Shown here in pieces: positions 55,500 to 63,651 of a stretch of DNA of 64,000 bases. Every line of letters begins with the position of its first letter. Position 1 is the first letter of the stretch. The position numbers were made by a program, and so were the translations under genes. The notes beneath the pieces are model-generated. The model ran no database searches. It was not told the DNA's origin and saw only the letters and a list, made by a program, of their open reading frames with translations. This stretch comes from a bacterium (lineage in GTDB: Bacteria > Arandabacterota > Arandabacteria > Arandabacterales > Arandabacteraceae), in assembly GCA_029933125.1 (NCBI GenBank), contig JAOZOU010000006.1, positions 141,408-205,407 of the forward strand, read 5' to 3'.

Positions 55500-55930
55500 T
55501 GGAAGATGAAGTGCTATTTTTCCAGGAATTCTCAATAATGGGTAAGGATTTCTCAAATGCGGGGACAGTCTCGACACAGATCAAGGCGATACTCAAGGAG
55601 ATTGGCTTTGACCCCGTCATCGTTAGAAGAGCTGCAATAGCAGCCTATGAGGCAGAGATGAATGTTGTGATGTATGCTGATCGCGGCGTGGTCAGGCTAA
55701 GGGTCACTCCACATAAGATAAACATAGAGCTCGAGGATGAAGGCCAGGGGATTGAGGACATTGAACTTGCCATGCAAGAGGGTTATTCAACAGCAACTCC
55801 CGAGATGAGAGAAATGGGTTTCGGGGCGGGGATGGGGTTGCCGAACATAAAGAGAAATTCCGATGAGTTTGAGATAACCTCAGAACGTGGCAAAGGTACA
55901 AGACTCAACATAGTGATTAACGCTCGATAG
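55499..55930 (+). CDS. RsbT/RsbW-like GHKL ATPase (anti-sigma-factor type)
   Basis: A 143-residue histidine-kinase-type ATP-binding protein: N box AAYEAEMNVVMYADRG, G1 box ELEDEGQGI, G2 box MGFGAGMGLPNIKR, and the closing GKGTRLNIVI. The N-box Asn is present, so ATP binding is likely. RsbW-type proteins phosphorylate anti-anti-sigma factors; no STAS partner is in this window. The stop of the DRTGG gene overlaps its start. Proteins of this kind recur in hydrogenase operons with a role not yet defined. Confidence 0.85.
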   Translation: MEDEVLFFQEFSIMGKDFSNAGTVSTQIKAILKEIGFDPVIVRRAAIAAYEAEMNVVMYADRGVVRLRVTPHKINIELEDEGQGIEDIELAMQEGYSTATPEMREMGFGAGMGLPNIKRNSDEFEITSERGKGTRLNIVINAR

Positions 55931-55934
55931 GGTT

Positions 55935-57206
55935 ATGGAGAAATACTATCATCCAATCAAGTTCGTAGAAGAGCGATGTCAGGGAAGAATGAAATGCATG
56001 CGGGTTTGCCCAACACAGGCAATACGTGTGAAGCAGGGTAAGGCTAGATTGATTGAGGACCTATGTGTTGATTGTGGTGAGTGCATGAATGTTTGCCCCA
56101 GCGGTGCGATAGTGCCCTTGACGGATCCCTTCACTCGTTCTATGGATTTCAAGTACAAGGTAGCACTTCCATCGCCTGTGCTTTTTTCTCAATTCAGGCC
56201 AGACGTTGATCCGAGGAAAGTCGTAATCGCATTGAAACGGATTGGCTTCGACTATGTTTGCGATGTTTCTCGGGCATGCAGAGAAATCACCATAGCTCTT
56301 GAGGAATTTCTCGCAACCTATCGTGGTAGGCTTCCCCTGATTTCTTCCTTCTGCCCAACAGTTGTGAGATTGATTCAGGTGAAGTATCCTGATCTTACCG
56401 AACTTGTTGTTCCGATAGATGTTCCCAGAGAGATAGCTGCTCGCGATTTCAAGCACAATCTTGCACAGAAACTTGGTGTTGACATACAGGAGATAGGCAT
56501 CATCTATATAACAACATGCCCAGCGAAGATAGTCTCGATAAAGCAGCCAGCAGAGAAGGAGAGATCCTGGATAGATGGAGCGATTTCGCTTATTGATGTC
56601 TTTGCTCCGCTTTTCTCTGCTGTTAGCGATGTCAAAGATGAAGACATAAGGGAGGAGGAAGTTGGAGAATTCACTTTTGATGCTGGATGGTCAATGCTTG
56701 GAGAGATGACGCATCTTCTTGGCTCGGAACGCTCGATCGCAGTTTCAGGTATGAGCGATGTCACCAAGGTGCTCGATGATATAGAAAGCTCGAAGCTCAG
56801 GGATATTGACTTTGTTGAGCTTTCCTCCTGCCTAGGTGGATGCATTGGCGGGTCCCTTGTGGTTGAGAATATGTATGTTGCCAGGAACAATCTCATCAAG
56901 CTCCTCGAGAAATTTCGGGGTACCACAACCGTCGACAGGAATGAGGTACTTGATAGATACAAGAGGGGATATTATTTTCTTGAACGTAAACTTGCACCGC
57001 GGCCGCTTAGGCCACTCGATCCTGATGTAGCCAAGGCTATTGAGAAGAAGAAGAAAAAGGATGCTATCTATGAGTCGCTCCCTAAGATAGATTGTGGCTG
57101 CTGTGGGGCGCCGACTTGCTTGGCATTTGCTGAGGACATAGTTCGTGGATATGCCAACCTTGAGGATTGTATTTATATGGGAGGTGTGAAACGTGGGCAA
57201 GGGTGA
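55935..57206 (+). CDS. [FeFe]-hydrogenase large-subunit-like protein with degenerate H-cluster motifs and a C-terminal Fe-S domain
   Basis: A 423-residue protein. Two [4Fe-4S] motifs begin it (CMRVCPTQAI, CVDCGECMNVCPSG). The hydrogenase-like core has weakened H-cluster signatures: SSFCPTVVRLI where TSCCPAW is normal, TTCPAKIVSI for MPCxxKK, and ELSSCLGGCIGGS for EVMACPGGCxxGGG. A final Cys-rich domain follows (DCGCCGAPTCLAFAEDIVRG). It probably does not make or use H2; such proteins are thought to be sensors or electron-transfer adaptors near true hydrogenases. It follows the RsbT-like gene by four bases. Confidence 0.8.
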   Translation: MEKYYHPIKFVEERCQGRMKCMRVCPTQAIRVKQGKARLIEDLCVDCGECMNVCPSGAIVPLTDPFTRSMDFKYKVALPSPVLFSQFRPDVDPRKVVIALKRIGFDYVCDVSRACREITIALEEFLATYRGRLPLISSFCPTVVRLIQVKYPDLTELVVPIDVPREIAARDFKHNLAQKLGVDIQEIGIIYITTCPAKIVSIKQPAEKERSWIDGAISLIDVFAPLFSAVSDVKDEDIREEEVGEFTFDAGWSMLGEMTHLLGSERSIAVSGMSDVTKVLDDIESSKLRDIDFVELSSCLGGCIGGSLVVENMYVARNNLIKLLEKFRGTTTVDRNEVLDRYKRGYYFLERKLAPRPLRPLDPDVAKAIEKKKKKDAIYESLPKIDCGCCGAPTCLAFAEDIVRGYANLEDCIYMGGVKRGQG

Positions 57207-57291
57207 TAGGCGTACAAGGAGAGGTAAGATTTTCCAGGGAACTACAGGAAAGAGTCGACCCAAGAAGAAGAAAAAGAAGAAGAAAGCCTAG
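57193..57291 (+). CDS. thx: 30S ribosomal protein bTHX
   Basis: A 32-residue, lysine/arginine-rich protein: it opens V(M)GKGDRRTRRGKIFQG and ends in a lysine run. This is the bTHX signature (M-G-K-G-D-x-x-T-x-x-G-K-I), a small 30S head protein found in Thermus, Bacteroidota and relatives. GTG start with GGGAGGTG six to seven bases upstream; its first 14 bases overlap the end of the hydrogenase-like gene. It supports an affiliation with the FCB group and shows that the operon ends in a housekeeping gene. Confidence 0.88.
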   Translation: MGKGDRRTRRGKIFQGTTGKSRPKKKKKKKKA

Positions 57292-57316
57292 GTTTGGGCT
57301 CGAAGCTTTTGTAACG

Positions 57317-57967
57317 TCATTTTGCATCAAGTTGCCTTAAGATTTCCTCAGTTGTTGTCACGTAAGCGAAGGCATAAGCAAGGTTCTTGAGTGAAGCCAG
57401 GTGGAACTCTGGCTCTGAGCTTGCTGTTGCATCGGCAACAAAGAACACCCTGAAGTCTCGGAAAAAGGCATCGCGTGCCGTTGACTCGCAGCAAACATTG
57501 GTGAGAACCCCAGTGATAATCACATCACTAACTCCAAGCCCTCTCAGATATAACTCTAAGTCCGTATTGTAGAAGGCGCTATAGCGATGCTTAAGGATCA
57601 CCTTTTCCTTCTTGCGGGGCTTTAGCTTGGGGTAAATTTCCACACCTTTTGTCCCCTTCAGGAGGCTCTCACCTCTTTTTATCTCAGGCCACCACTGAGC
57701 GGTCATACCTCCGTCCACACTCGGATCCTCATGAACATGAGCTGTGTAGATGACCGGGATTCTTTTTTGGCGACATGTGGTCAAAAGCTTCTTCACATTT
57801 GGAACTATCTCGCGCGCATAGTGGAAAAAAACAGTTCCATCGTTTGAGAGGAATTCGTTTTGCATATCGATGATTATGAGGCATGAAGTCTTGCTTCTAA
57901 GTTTCATTCTATGGGTGTTGTACTTTGCTATTTCCTTTAGCCATCTGGCAGTCTGTTCTGTCCACAT
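57317..57967 (-). CDS. Isochorismatase-family cysteine hydrolase
   Basis: A 216-residue enzyme with the family core: CLIIIDMQNEF (catalytic Asp), VILKHRYSAFYNTDLELYL (Lys), and ITGVLTNVCCESTARDAF (nucleophile Cys). Members hydrolyse nicotinamide, ureidoacrylate, isochorismate or carbamoyl groups; substrate not readable here. N-terminal extension of about 27 residues. AGGAGG seven bases before the ATG. Convergent with the Hdr operon. Confidence 0.85.
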   Translation of the reverse strand: MWTEQTARWLKEIAKYNTHRMKLRSKTSCLIIIDMQNEFLSNDGTVFFHYAREIVPNVKKLLTTCRQKRIPVIYTAHVHEDPSVDGGMTAQWWPEIKRGESLLKGTKGVEIYPKLKPRKKEKVILKHRYSAFYNTDLELYLRGLGVSDVIITGVLTNVCCESTARDAFFRDFRVFFVADATASSEPEFHLASLKNLAYAFAYVTTTEEILRQLDAK

Positions 57968-58108
57968 CCCTAAACCTCCTTTTCTTGCTTTTTCAAGGGA
58001 GCATATCCATCCTGGGGCACAAGATAAAGACTTTTGTGCTTGATGCCAGCTATCAGGATGGTAACCCGATGCTGTTTGCAGGATCTTGCCAAAAGGAGGG
58101 TGAGTCGG

Positions 58109-58558
58109 ATGAAGTGGATCTTATTGGCTCTTATAGCTACGGGCTTTGCCATCATCTATGGCTGTGCTGAAAAGGAGCAGCCTCAGACTACAAGCGCCGC
58201 AGATCTCTGGAAGATTATTAGCCAGGAGAAACCGTACAAGCAGCGGGGTAGCTGGCCTGGTGTCGAGGGTCTCATGGAGGGTAAGGCTCCTCATGGTAAA
58301 TTCATACGCACTTATGCCAACGATATAGCCGTTAAGGCTAAAGGTGCAAGGTATCCTTATGGGTCGACCATTGTGAAGGAAAACTACATGCCAGATACCA
58401 CGCTTGCCAAGATAACAGTGATGCACAAGGTTAAGGGCTTCAATCCCGAAGCTGGCGACTGGTTCTGGGTAATTTACTCACCTGATGGCACTGTAGAGAT
58501 GGAGGGCAACATGAAGACCTGTATTGCCTGCCATTCGTTGCGTGAAGCCAACGATTAG
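58109..58558 (+). CDS. Cytochrome P460-domain lipoprotein
   Basis: About 149 residues from ATG 58109 with AAGGAGG upstream. The signal ends in a lipobox (FAIIYGC19). The beta-rich body (GKAPHGKFIRTYANDIAV, GDWFWVIYSPDGTVE) and a C-terminal heme-c motif CIACH (about residues 138-142) match the cytochrome P460 / cytochrome c' beta family, which binds heme and in some members oxidises hydroxylamine or binds NO. It is anchored in the outer or cytoplasmic membrane by lipid. Confidence 0.82.
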   Translation: MKWILLALIATGFAIIYGCAEKEQPQTTSAADLWKIISQEKPYKQRGSWPGVEGLMEGKAPHGKFIRTYANDIAVKAKGARYPYGSTIVKENYMPDTTLAKITVMHKVKGFNPEAGDWFWVIYSPDGTVEMEGNMKTCIACHSLREAND

Positions 58559-58671
58559 GTGTACCTACACTCGCTAAAGTGAATGCCAGAAGGACATACC
58601 TTCGAAGGGATGAACTATCAGCTGGTTGCAAGCACCAGCTGCTATATAGTCTAGAGAGTGTCCCTTTCTAG

Positions 58672-58950
58672 CTATTTCTTACGCATCGGGTGACCGCAGC
58701 ACATTAGCCTGCTTATACCAAGGCCTTCCTTCGTGACAGCCACCTCAACACCGCAAAGTACACATGTGTACTTTGGCTTTTTCTTGGGCTTGGCCTTGAC
58801 AACGGCCTTTTTCTTAGTGACCCTCTTTACCTTGGTCTTTCTCGCTTTCTTTGTAGTTTTCTTAGTTGCCTTTCTCGTCGTCTTCTTTGTCTTCTTAGTC
58901 GCCTTACGAGTGGTCTTCTTTGTCTTCTTCTTAGTTTTTCTTGCTGGCAT
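58672..58950 (-). CDS. Histone-H1-like lysine-rich protein with C-terminal desulforedoxin-like metal knuckle
   Basis: About 92 residues from ATG 58950, with GGGAGG eight bases upstream. The N-terminal 60 residues are almost only Lys, Thr, Arg and Ala in KKTTRKATKK-type repeats, like bacterial histone-H1-like DNA-binding proteins. The last 30 residues read YTCVLCGVEV ... LMCCGHPM, which has the CxxC and CCGxPM cysteines of desulforedoxin and the N-terminal domain of superoxide reductase, so it probably binds one Fe or Zn. A DNA-binding tail joined to a redox-sensitive metal site is unusual. Confidence 0.75.
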   Translation of the reverse strand: MPARKTKKKTKKTTRKATKKTKKTTRKATKKTTKKARKTKVKRVTKKKAVVKAKPKKKPKYTCVLCGVEVAVTKEGLGISRLMCCGHPMRKK

Positions 58951-58992
58951 ATGTTTCACCTCCCATCAAGTTTAGCAAACACTGACCTGTCC

Positions 58993-59020
58993 AGTATATT
59001 TAGGGTAGAATCTGTGTCAA
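58993..59020 (-). promoter_or_regulatory. Promoter for the lysine-rich gene
   Basis: On the minus strand TTGACA at 59020-59015, 16-base spacer, TATACT at 58998-58993. It lies 43 bases before the ATG at 58950. Confidence 0.6.
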
Positions 59021-59087
59021 GATTTTCTTTAATATATTTAAAGCAGCCACACACGTGGTGGCGATGTTTATTAGGGGGTGAATTGCA

Positions 59088-60437
59088 TTGATTGAGTGTT
59101 ATCCATATATTGCACTTTGTTTTTTTCTAGCAATGACAGGAGCGAGCTCCCTAGGCCATAGCCAGAGCAATGTCATTGATGGCATCCCTCCTTTTCCCCT
59201 CGATTATGACTCAGGATCAATGGCGCTCCATGCACTCCATTCTGCTACACTACCTTTCTATCCGAGATCGATTTACTCATACTTAGTTGGCATCTCGGGA
59301 GCGGCTTTCAAGTTTGTTTATGATTCAACAGAAGCATATGAACCTCTTCGCGATGCTTCACCGACCGATGAATTGACCCTGGCAGCTCACGCCCTTGGTT
59401 TTCCACATGCTCACTGGGTTGTGAACAAGGATATTGAAACGGTTAAGCGCCTCGTAAGGGATGAGGTTGATGGGGGCCGTTGTGTGCTTGTCCCCTTCAT
59501 TTACAATCAAGCCTACCATGGCTTTTTCGTGATCGTTGGCTACGACTACGATAATTCTCAATTCGTGCTGCAGGGCGCACTTGGGGAGAAGACCTATGCG
59601 CGGATTCCTATCCCTCACGAATGGTACGGTCCGACTCTTAGCCCGCTGGGATGGGCAATGAATCCAGTTTTTGTTCTTGGAGATTTCGTAAGTGGCCATG
59701 AGGGGAATGGGACTTCTAGCTCGGAGATTCTGCGTCTTGCTTATGATTTGTTCAAAGGTGGGAGACTGACCTACGGTAGGCATCCATCGGAAAGGGCGTA
59801 TATTGCGAGTGGAGATTCGTGTGAGGCATGGTATGGGCTACCGGCGTTCGAAATCCTTGCACAGGATGTGGAAAGAGCAAGCCTCGTCCGGGAAACGTGT
59901 GATGGTAGTGATCTCAATTTTGGGTTTCTGTGGCGTATAGATTCCCAACTGGGGCAACTGGCTCACAATAGGAAAAATGGAGCAATATTCCTGCGCATGC
60001 TTAAGGGCAAGCTCATGCCCAATGCGGCGAATCTTGTTGTCAAAATAGCAGATCTTTTTGAAGCTACTTCCCGCGATGCCCAAGCTGTTCGAAGGTTTTT
60101 CTGGGATGCAATTCCTGAGGATCATCTGAGTGAGTCGGGTGTAAAATCCTATGTGGATTCCTCCACGGCAATAGTTTTCGCACTGGGACAGGACACGGCG
60201 CTTGCAATGCAGCTCCAGCATGGTGGATACAAGACTTATAAGAGCCCATGGGGCTGGGTGCTCATAGCAGATTCACCAGAGAAGCGCATGCTGGCAAAAA
60301 CTGCGGTCCATAGTGCCTATGTTCATGAAAAGCTTGCCTTTACCATGCTTGAGCGCATTCAGGGGCTGACGGTTGAAAGATCAACCAATCAACCCAAAAT
60401 GCCTCCCGGGAGGCGAAAGCATCGTAGGCGCAAGTAA
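59088..60437 (+). CDS. Exported hypothetical protein, possibly C39/papain-like fold
   Basis: A 449-residue protein with a signal-like N-terminus (YIALCFFLAMTGASS). The first 170 residues contain a papain-like pattern (LTLAAHALGFPHAHWV, VKRLVRDEVDGGRCVLVPF, AYHGFFVIVGYDYDN), as in C39-like and BtrH-type proteins, where the last element would supply the catalytic His; the expected catalytic Cys near the start is not seen (DSGSMALHAL instead). The C-terminal half is helical and basic at its end (RRKHRRRK). TTG start after a GGGGGGTGA run. Function not assignable. Confidence 0.5.
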   Translation: MIECYPYIALCFFLAMTGASSLGHSQSNVIDGIPPFPLDYDSGSMALHALHSATLPFYPRSIYSYLVGISGAAFKFVYDSTEAYEPLRDASPTDELTLAAHALGFPHAHWVVNKDIETVKRLVRDEVDGGRCVLVPFIYNQAYHGFFVIVGYDYDNSQFVLQGALGEKTYARIPIPHEWYGPTLSPLGWAMNPVFVLGDFVSGHEGNGTSSSEILRLAYDLFKGGRLTYGRHPSERAYIASGDSCEAWYGLPAFEILAQDVERASLVRETCDGSDLNFGFLWRIDSQLGQLAHNRKNGAIFLRMLKGKLMPNAANLVVKIADLFEATSRDAQAVRRFFWDAIPEDHLSESGVKSYVDSSTAIVFALGQDTALAMQLQHGGYKTYKSPWGWVLIADSPEKRMLAKTAVHSAYVHEKLAFTMLERIQGLTVERSTNQPKMPPGRRKHRRRK

Positions 60438-60461
60438 TCACCCAGGAGGAGGTGAGAGATT

Positions 60462-61451
60462 TTGGAGAGGAAGCGCACGATAGGCAAGATCTCAAAGCGA
60501 CTTGCTGCAATTTGCCGTAAGAGTGACTTCTTCAGGTGTGCCAGTAAGTATGCGGTTCCCTCAGATGAGTCTGTAAGGCAAATTCTCTCCCTCTTTCAGG
60601 AGGTTCTTCTCATTGGCTATTTCGGGAAGCAGGACATACCTGATTGGGAGCTGGAATCCCATCTTCATGTTTTGATGTCGAAATTGTTCGATGTGCTTTC
60701 GACTCAAATAGCGAAGAGCTTGCGACATGAATGTGAGGGGATCCACGAGGTGTGCGACGATTGTAAATCGCGTGGCGAAGAGCATGCCATGCTTCTTCTG
60801 GAGAAGATTCCCAAAATAAGGAAGCTGCTGGAGGGTGATGTACAGGCAGCTTACGATGGAGACCCGGCTGCCAAAAGCTTTGATGAGGTTATTTTCAGCT
60901 ATCCATGCATAAAAGCGATACTGGTTCATCGAATAGCCCACGAGTTGTATTTGCAGGGCATACCGCTCCTACCACGCATAATGTCGGAATATGCACACCA
61001 AATTACCGGTATTGACATCCATCCTGGAGCCAAAATTGGAAAGAACTTCTTCATAGATCACGGAACCGGAGTTGTGATTGGCGAAACAACAGTCATAGGT
61101 GACAATGTGAAGATATATCAGGGAGTTACTCTTGGAGCTCTGAGTTTTCCTAAAGATGAGAAGGGCAATCTCCTGCGTGGCATAAAGCGTCATCCGACGA
61201 TCGAAGATAATGTCACGATCTATGCTGGGGCAACTGTGCTTGGTGGCAATACTGTAATTGGAAAAGGCTCAACTATAGGTGGTAATGTCTGGATAACTCA
61301 CAGTGTGCCTCCGGGGACCAAGGTCGTGATTGAACCACCTGAACTTTCATTCAAGGGGGAACTAACCGGCAAAGTGAAGGAAGGGCGAGGTGTGGCTCGC
61401 CCGGAGAATGCAAGATCTTCTAAGGCAAGTAGTAAGCGACGCCCTAAGTGA
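60462..61451 (+). CDS. cysE: Serine O-acetyltransferase (EpsC/CysE family)
   Basis: Makes O-acetylserine from serine and acetyl-CoA, the first step of cysteine synthesis. The 329-residue length is that of the long EpsC type. About 175 residues of helices precede the left-handed beta-helix (about 180-300) with hexapeptide repeats. The active-site stretch [11 protein letters not shown] with [19 protein letters not shown] has the catalytic His-Asp pair, and [20 protein letters not shown] and [14 protein letters not shown] complete it. A basic tail follows. TTG start behind AGGAGGAGGTGAGAG. Cysteine supply fits the Fe-S-rich proteins encoded here, though co-regulation is not shown. Confidence 0.92.
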   Translation: MERKRTIGKISKRLAAICRKSDFFRCASKYAVPSDESVRQILSLFQEVLLIGYFGKQDIPDWELESHLHVLMSKLFDVLSTQIAKSLRHECEGIHEVCDDCKSRGEEHAMLLLEKIPKIRKLLEGDVQAAYDGDPAAKSFDEVIFSYPCIKAILVHRIAHELYLQGIPLLPRIMSEYAHQITGIDIHPGAKIGKNFFIDHGTGVVIGETTVIGDNVKIYQGVTLGALSFPKDEKGNLLRGIKRHPTIEDNVTIYAGATVLGGNTVIGKGSTIGGNVWITHSVPPGTKVVIEPPELSFKGELTGKVKEGRGVARPENARSSKASSKRRPK

Positions 61452-61466
61452 TCACGGTTTGGGACG

Positions 61467-63395
61467 TTAGCTGACAACCTTCTTTACGTGGTTAAGCAGA
61501 CCTCCGTCAAGAATTATCTCACGTTGCCTTTCTGAGAGATCGTAGGTTGCCTCGATCTTTAAGCCTTTGGTTACGTTATTGAGAATGAGTGGCTTGTTCT
61601 GCTTAAGATTCTCACGTACATTCTCGACCCTGACAGTATCTCCGTTTTCTATCTTCTCATAGTCTTCCGCACGCGCAAAAGTGAGAGGTATTATGCCGAA
61701 ATTGACAAGATTGGCTTTATGGATTCTTGCAAACGATTTCGCCAGAACCCATTTTATGCCAAGATACATTGGAGCGAGGGCAGCATGTTCACGGCTTGAG
61801 CCTTGGCCATAGTTCTCGCCTCCAACGATGAAGCCTCCGCCTTCCTGTTTCGCTCTGGCAGCGAAGGATGGGTCAATAACTTCGAAGACATGTTCAGATA
61901 TTGCAGGTATGTTGGATCTGAGGGGTAGGATCTTTGCTCCTGCTGGCATTATGTGGTCAGTCGTAATATTGTCTTCAACTTTGAGGAGAACCTTGCCCTC
62001 AATCACGTCCGGTATTGGTTGAGCCTTGGGGAGTGGTTTGATATTTGGACCTCTTATTATCTTGACCTTTGAGCCATCCCTGGGTGGTTTGATTATCATG
62101 TTGTCATTTATCAGGAATTTTTCTGGAAGCTCAATTCTCGGTCGGCTGCCCATGCTTCTCGGATCGGTTATAACCCCATTTATTGCCGATGCCGCTGCTG
62201 TCTCGACGCTTACAAGATAGACATTAGCATCTTTGGTTCCGCTTCTTCCAAGAAAGTTGCGATTGAAAGTTCGCAGGCTTGTAGCACCCGAAGGTGGTGC
62301 TTGCCCCATTCCGATGCATGGACCACAGGCACATTCGAGGACTCTTGCCCCAGCGCCTACTATTTTGGCAAGTGCACCACTTGCGGCAAGCATTTCAAGA
62401 ACTTGCTTGGAACCAGGCGAAACAACAAGACTCACGTTTGGGGCTACCGTCTTACCGTCAAGCAGGGCTGCAAGCGTTAACATATCCTTAAGGGATGAGT
62501 TTGTGCAGCTGCCTATGGCTACTTGATCAACAGGTTTGCCTTCTATCTCTTTGACCTTGACCACATTGTCAGGACTGTGAGGCTGGGCAATCAGGGGCTC
62601 GAGGGTGGAAAGATCCAAATCCACAACCTCATCGTAGACTGCATCATCATCTGCCTTAAGTTCCGTCCATGCAGATTCCCTTCCCTGGGCTTTAAGGAAA
62701 GCAAGCGTGACTTCATCGCTTGGAAAGATTGAAGTTGTTGCACCAAGCTCAGCTCCCATGTTCGTTATAGTTGCCCGCTCCGGAACCGATAGGGTTTTGA
62801 CACCATCCCCACCATATTCCATTATCTTACCCAGACCACCCTTTACCGTGAGGCGCCTGAGCAGCTCAAGTATGACATCCTTCGCTGTCACCCATTCACC
62901 AAGCCTACCCGTCAGGCGAATGAGGACGATTTTGGGAGCTGGGAGATGGAATGGATAGCCTGCCATAGCAGCTGCGACATCGAGCCCACCAGCTCCAATT
63001 GCAATCATGCCTATGCCACCCCCCGTTGGGGTGTGGCTATCCGAGCCGAGGAGGGTCTTGCCTGGGATCCCAAATCGCTCGAGATGAACCTGATGGCAGA
63101 TACCATTGCCTGGTCTTGAAAAGATGATTCCATACTTTGCCGCAACGGATTGCAGGAAGCGATGGTCATCTGCATTCTCAAAACCAGCCTGTAGGGTATT
63201 GTGATCGACATAGCTCACAGATAGTTCGGTTCTTACGCGAGGGATGTCCATTGCCTCAAATTGAAGGTATGCCATTGTCCCCGTCGCATCCTGGGTGAGA
63301 GTCTGATCTATCCTGATCGCTATTTCAGTTCCAGGTTTGAGCTCACCCTTAATGAGATGGGCTCCGAGTATCTTTTGTGCTACTGACTTACCCAC
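61467..63395 (-). CDS. acn: Aconitate hydratase
   Basis: Interconverts citrate and isocitrate with a [4Fe-4S] cluster in the cytosol. The 642-residue length fits the shorter aconitase type of many anaerobes and archaea. Cluster Cys ligands are in GSCTNSSLKD and CACGPCIGMGQ. Substrate and catalytic blocks are GSDSHTPTGGGIG, TNMGAELGATTSIFP, and the swivel GGENYGQGSSREHAAL. RBS AGGTTCCGCC on the coding strand is weak, with AAGGAGG a few bases further upstream. Pairs with the isocitrate dehydrogenase at 3868-5070 in the oxidative or reductive TCA cycle. Convergent with the cysE gene. Confidence 0.93.
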   Translation of the reverse strand: MGKSVAQKILGAHLIKGELKPGTEIAIRIDQTLTQDATGTMAYLQFEAMDIPRVRTELSVSYVDHNTLQAGFENADDHRFLQSVAAKYGIIFSRPGNGICHQVHLERFGIPGKTLLGSDSHTPTGGGIGMIAIGAGGLDVAAAMAGYPFHLPAPKIVLIRLTGRLGEWVTAKDVILELLRRLTVKGGLGKIMEYGGDGVKTLSVPERATITNMGAELGATTSIFPSDEVTLAFLKAQGRESAWTELKADDDAVYDEVVDLDLSTLEPLIAQPHSPDNVVKVKEIEGKPVDQVAIGSCTNSSLKDMLTLAALLDGKTVAPNVSLVVSPGSKQVLEMLAASGALAKIVGAGARVLECACGPCIGMGQAPPSGATSLRTFNRNFLGRSGTKDANVYLVSVETAAASAINGVITDPRSMGSRPRIELPEKFLINDNMIIKPPRDGSKVKIIRGPNIKPLPKAQPIPDVIEGKVLLKVEDNITTDHIMPAGAKILPLRSNIPAISEHVFEVIDPSFAARAKQEGGGFIVGGENYGQGSSREHAALAPMYLGIKWVLAKSFARIHKANLVNFGIIPLTFARAEDYEKIENGDTVRVENVRENLKQNKPLILNNVTKGLKIEATYDLSERQREIILDGGLLNHVKKVVS

Positions 63396-63651
63396 GGCGG
63401 AACCTCCTTAGGTTGAGATACAATCGAGAATCATGTTTACGTTATCCTCCATTGATATGGATAGAAACCTAAAAGGTGCCGCAAAATCTTAACCCAGCTT
63501 GGAGGCAAAGGCAAGGGGTTGGAACCAAAAATGCTCTTGTTGAGCTCGTTGGTTTAGGTTTGTATGACTTGGCTGGATGGAGCCCAGGCAAAGATAGGAG
63601 GCTATGAGCCCTCTTCACCTCTATAGCCTATGGCTTCTATGACTGCTCAGC

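Noticed and set aside
39377-57291. Archaeal (methanogen) origin of the whole window, suggested by HdrA and MvhD
   Set aside because: sigma-70-type promoters, Shine-Dalgarno sites, a sigma-54 activator, bTHX, bacterial type IV pilins and bacterial-type SECIS inside coding regions all point to a bacterium; transfer of single genes remains possible.
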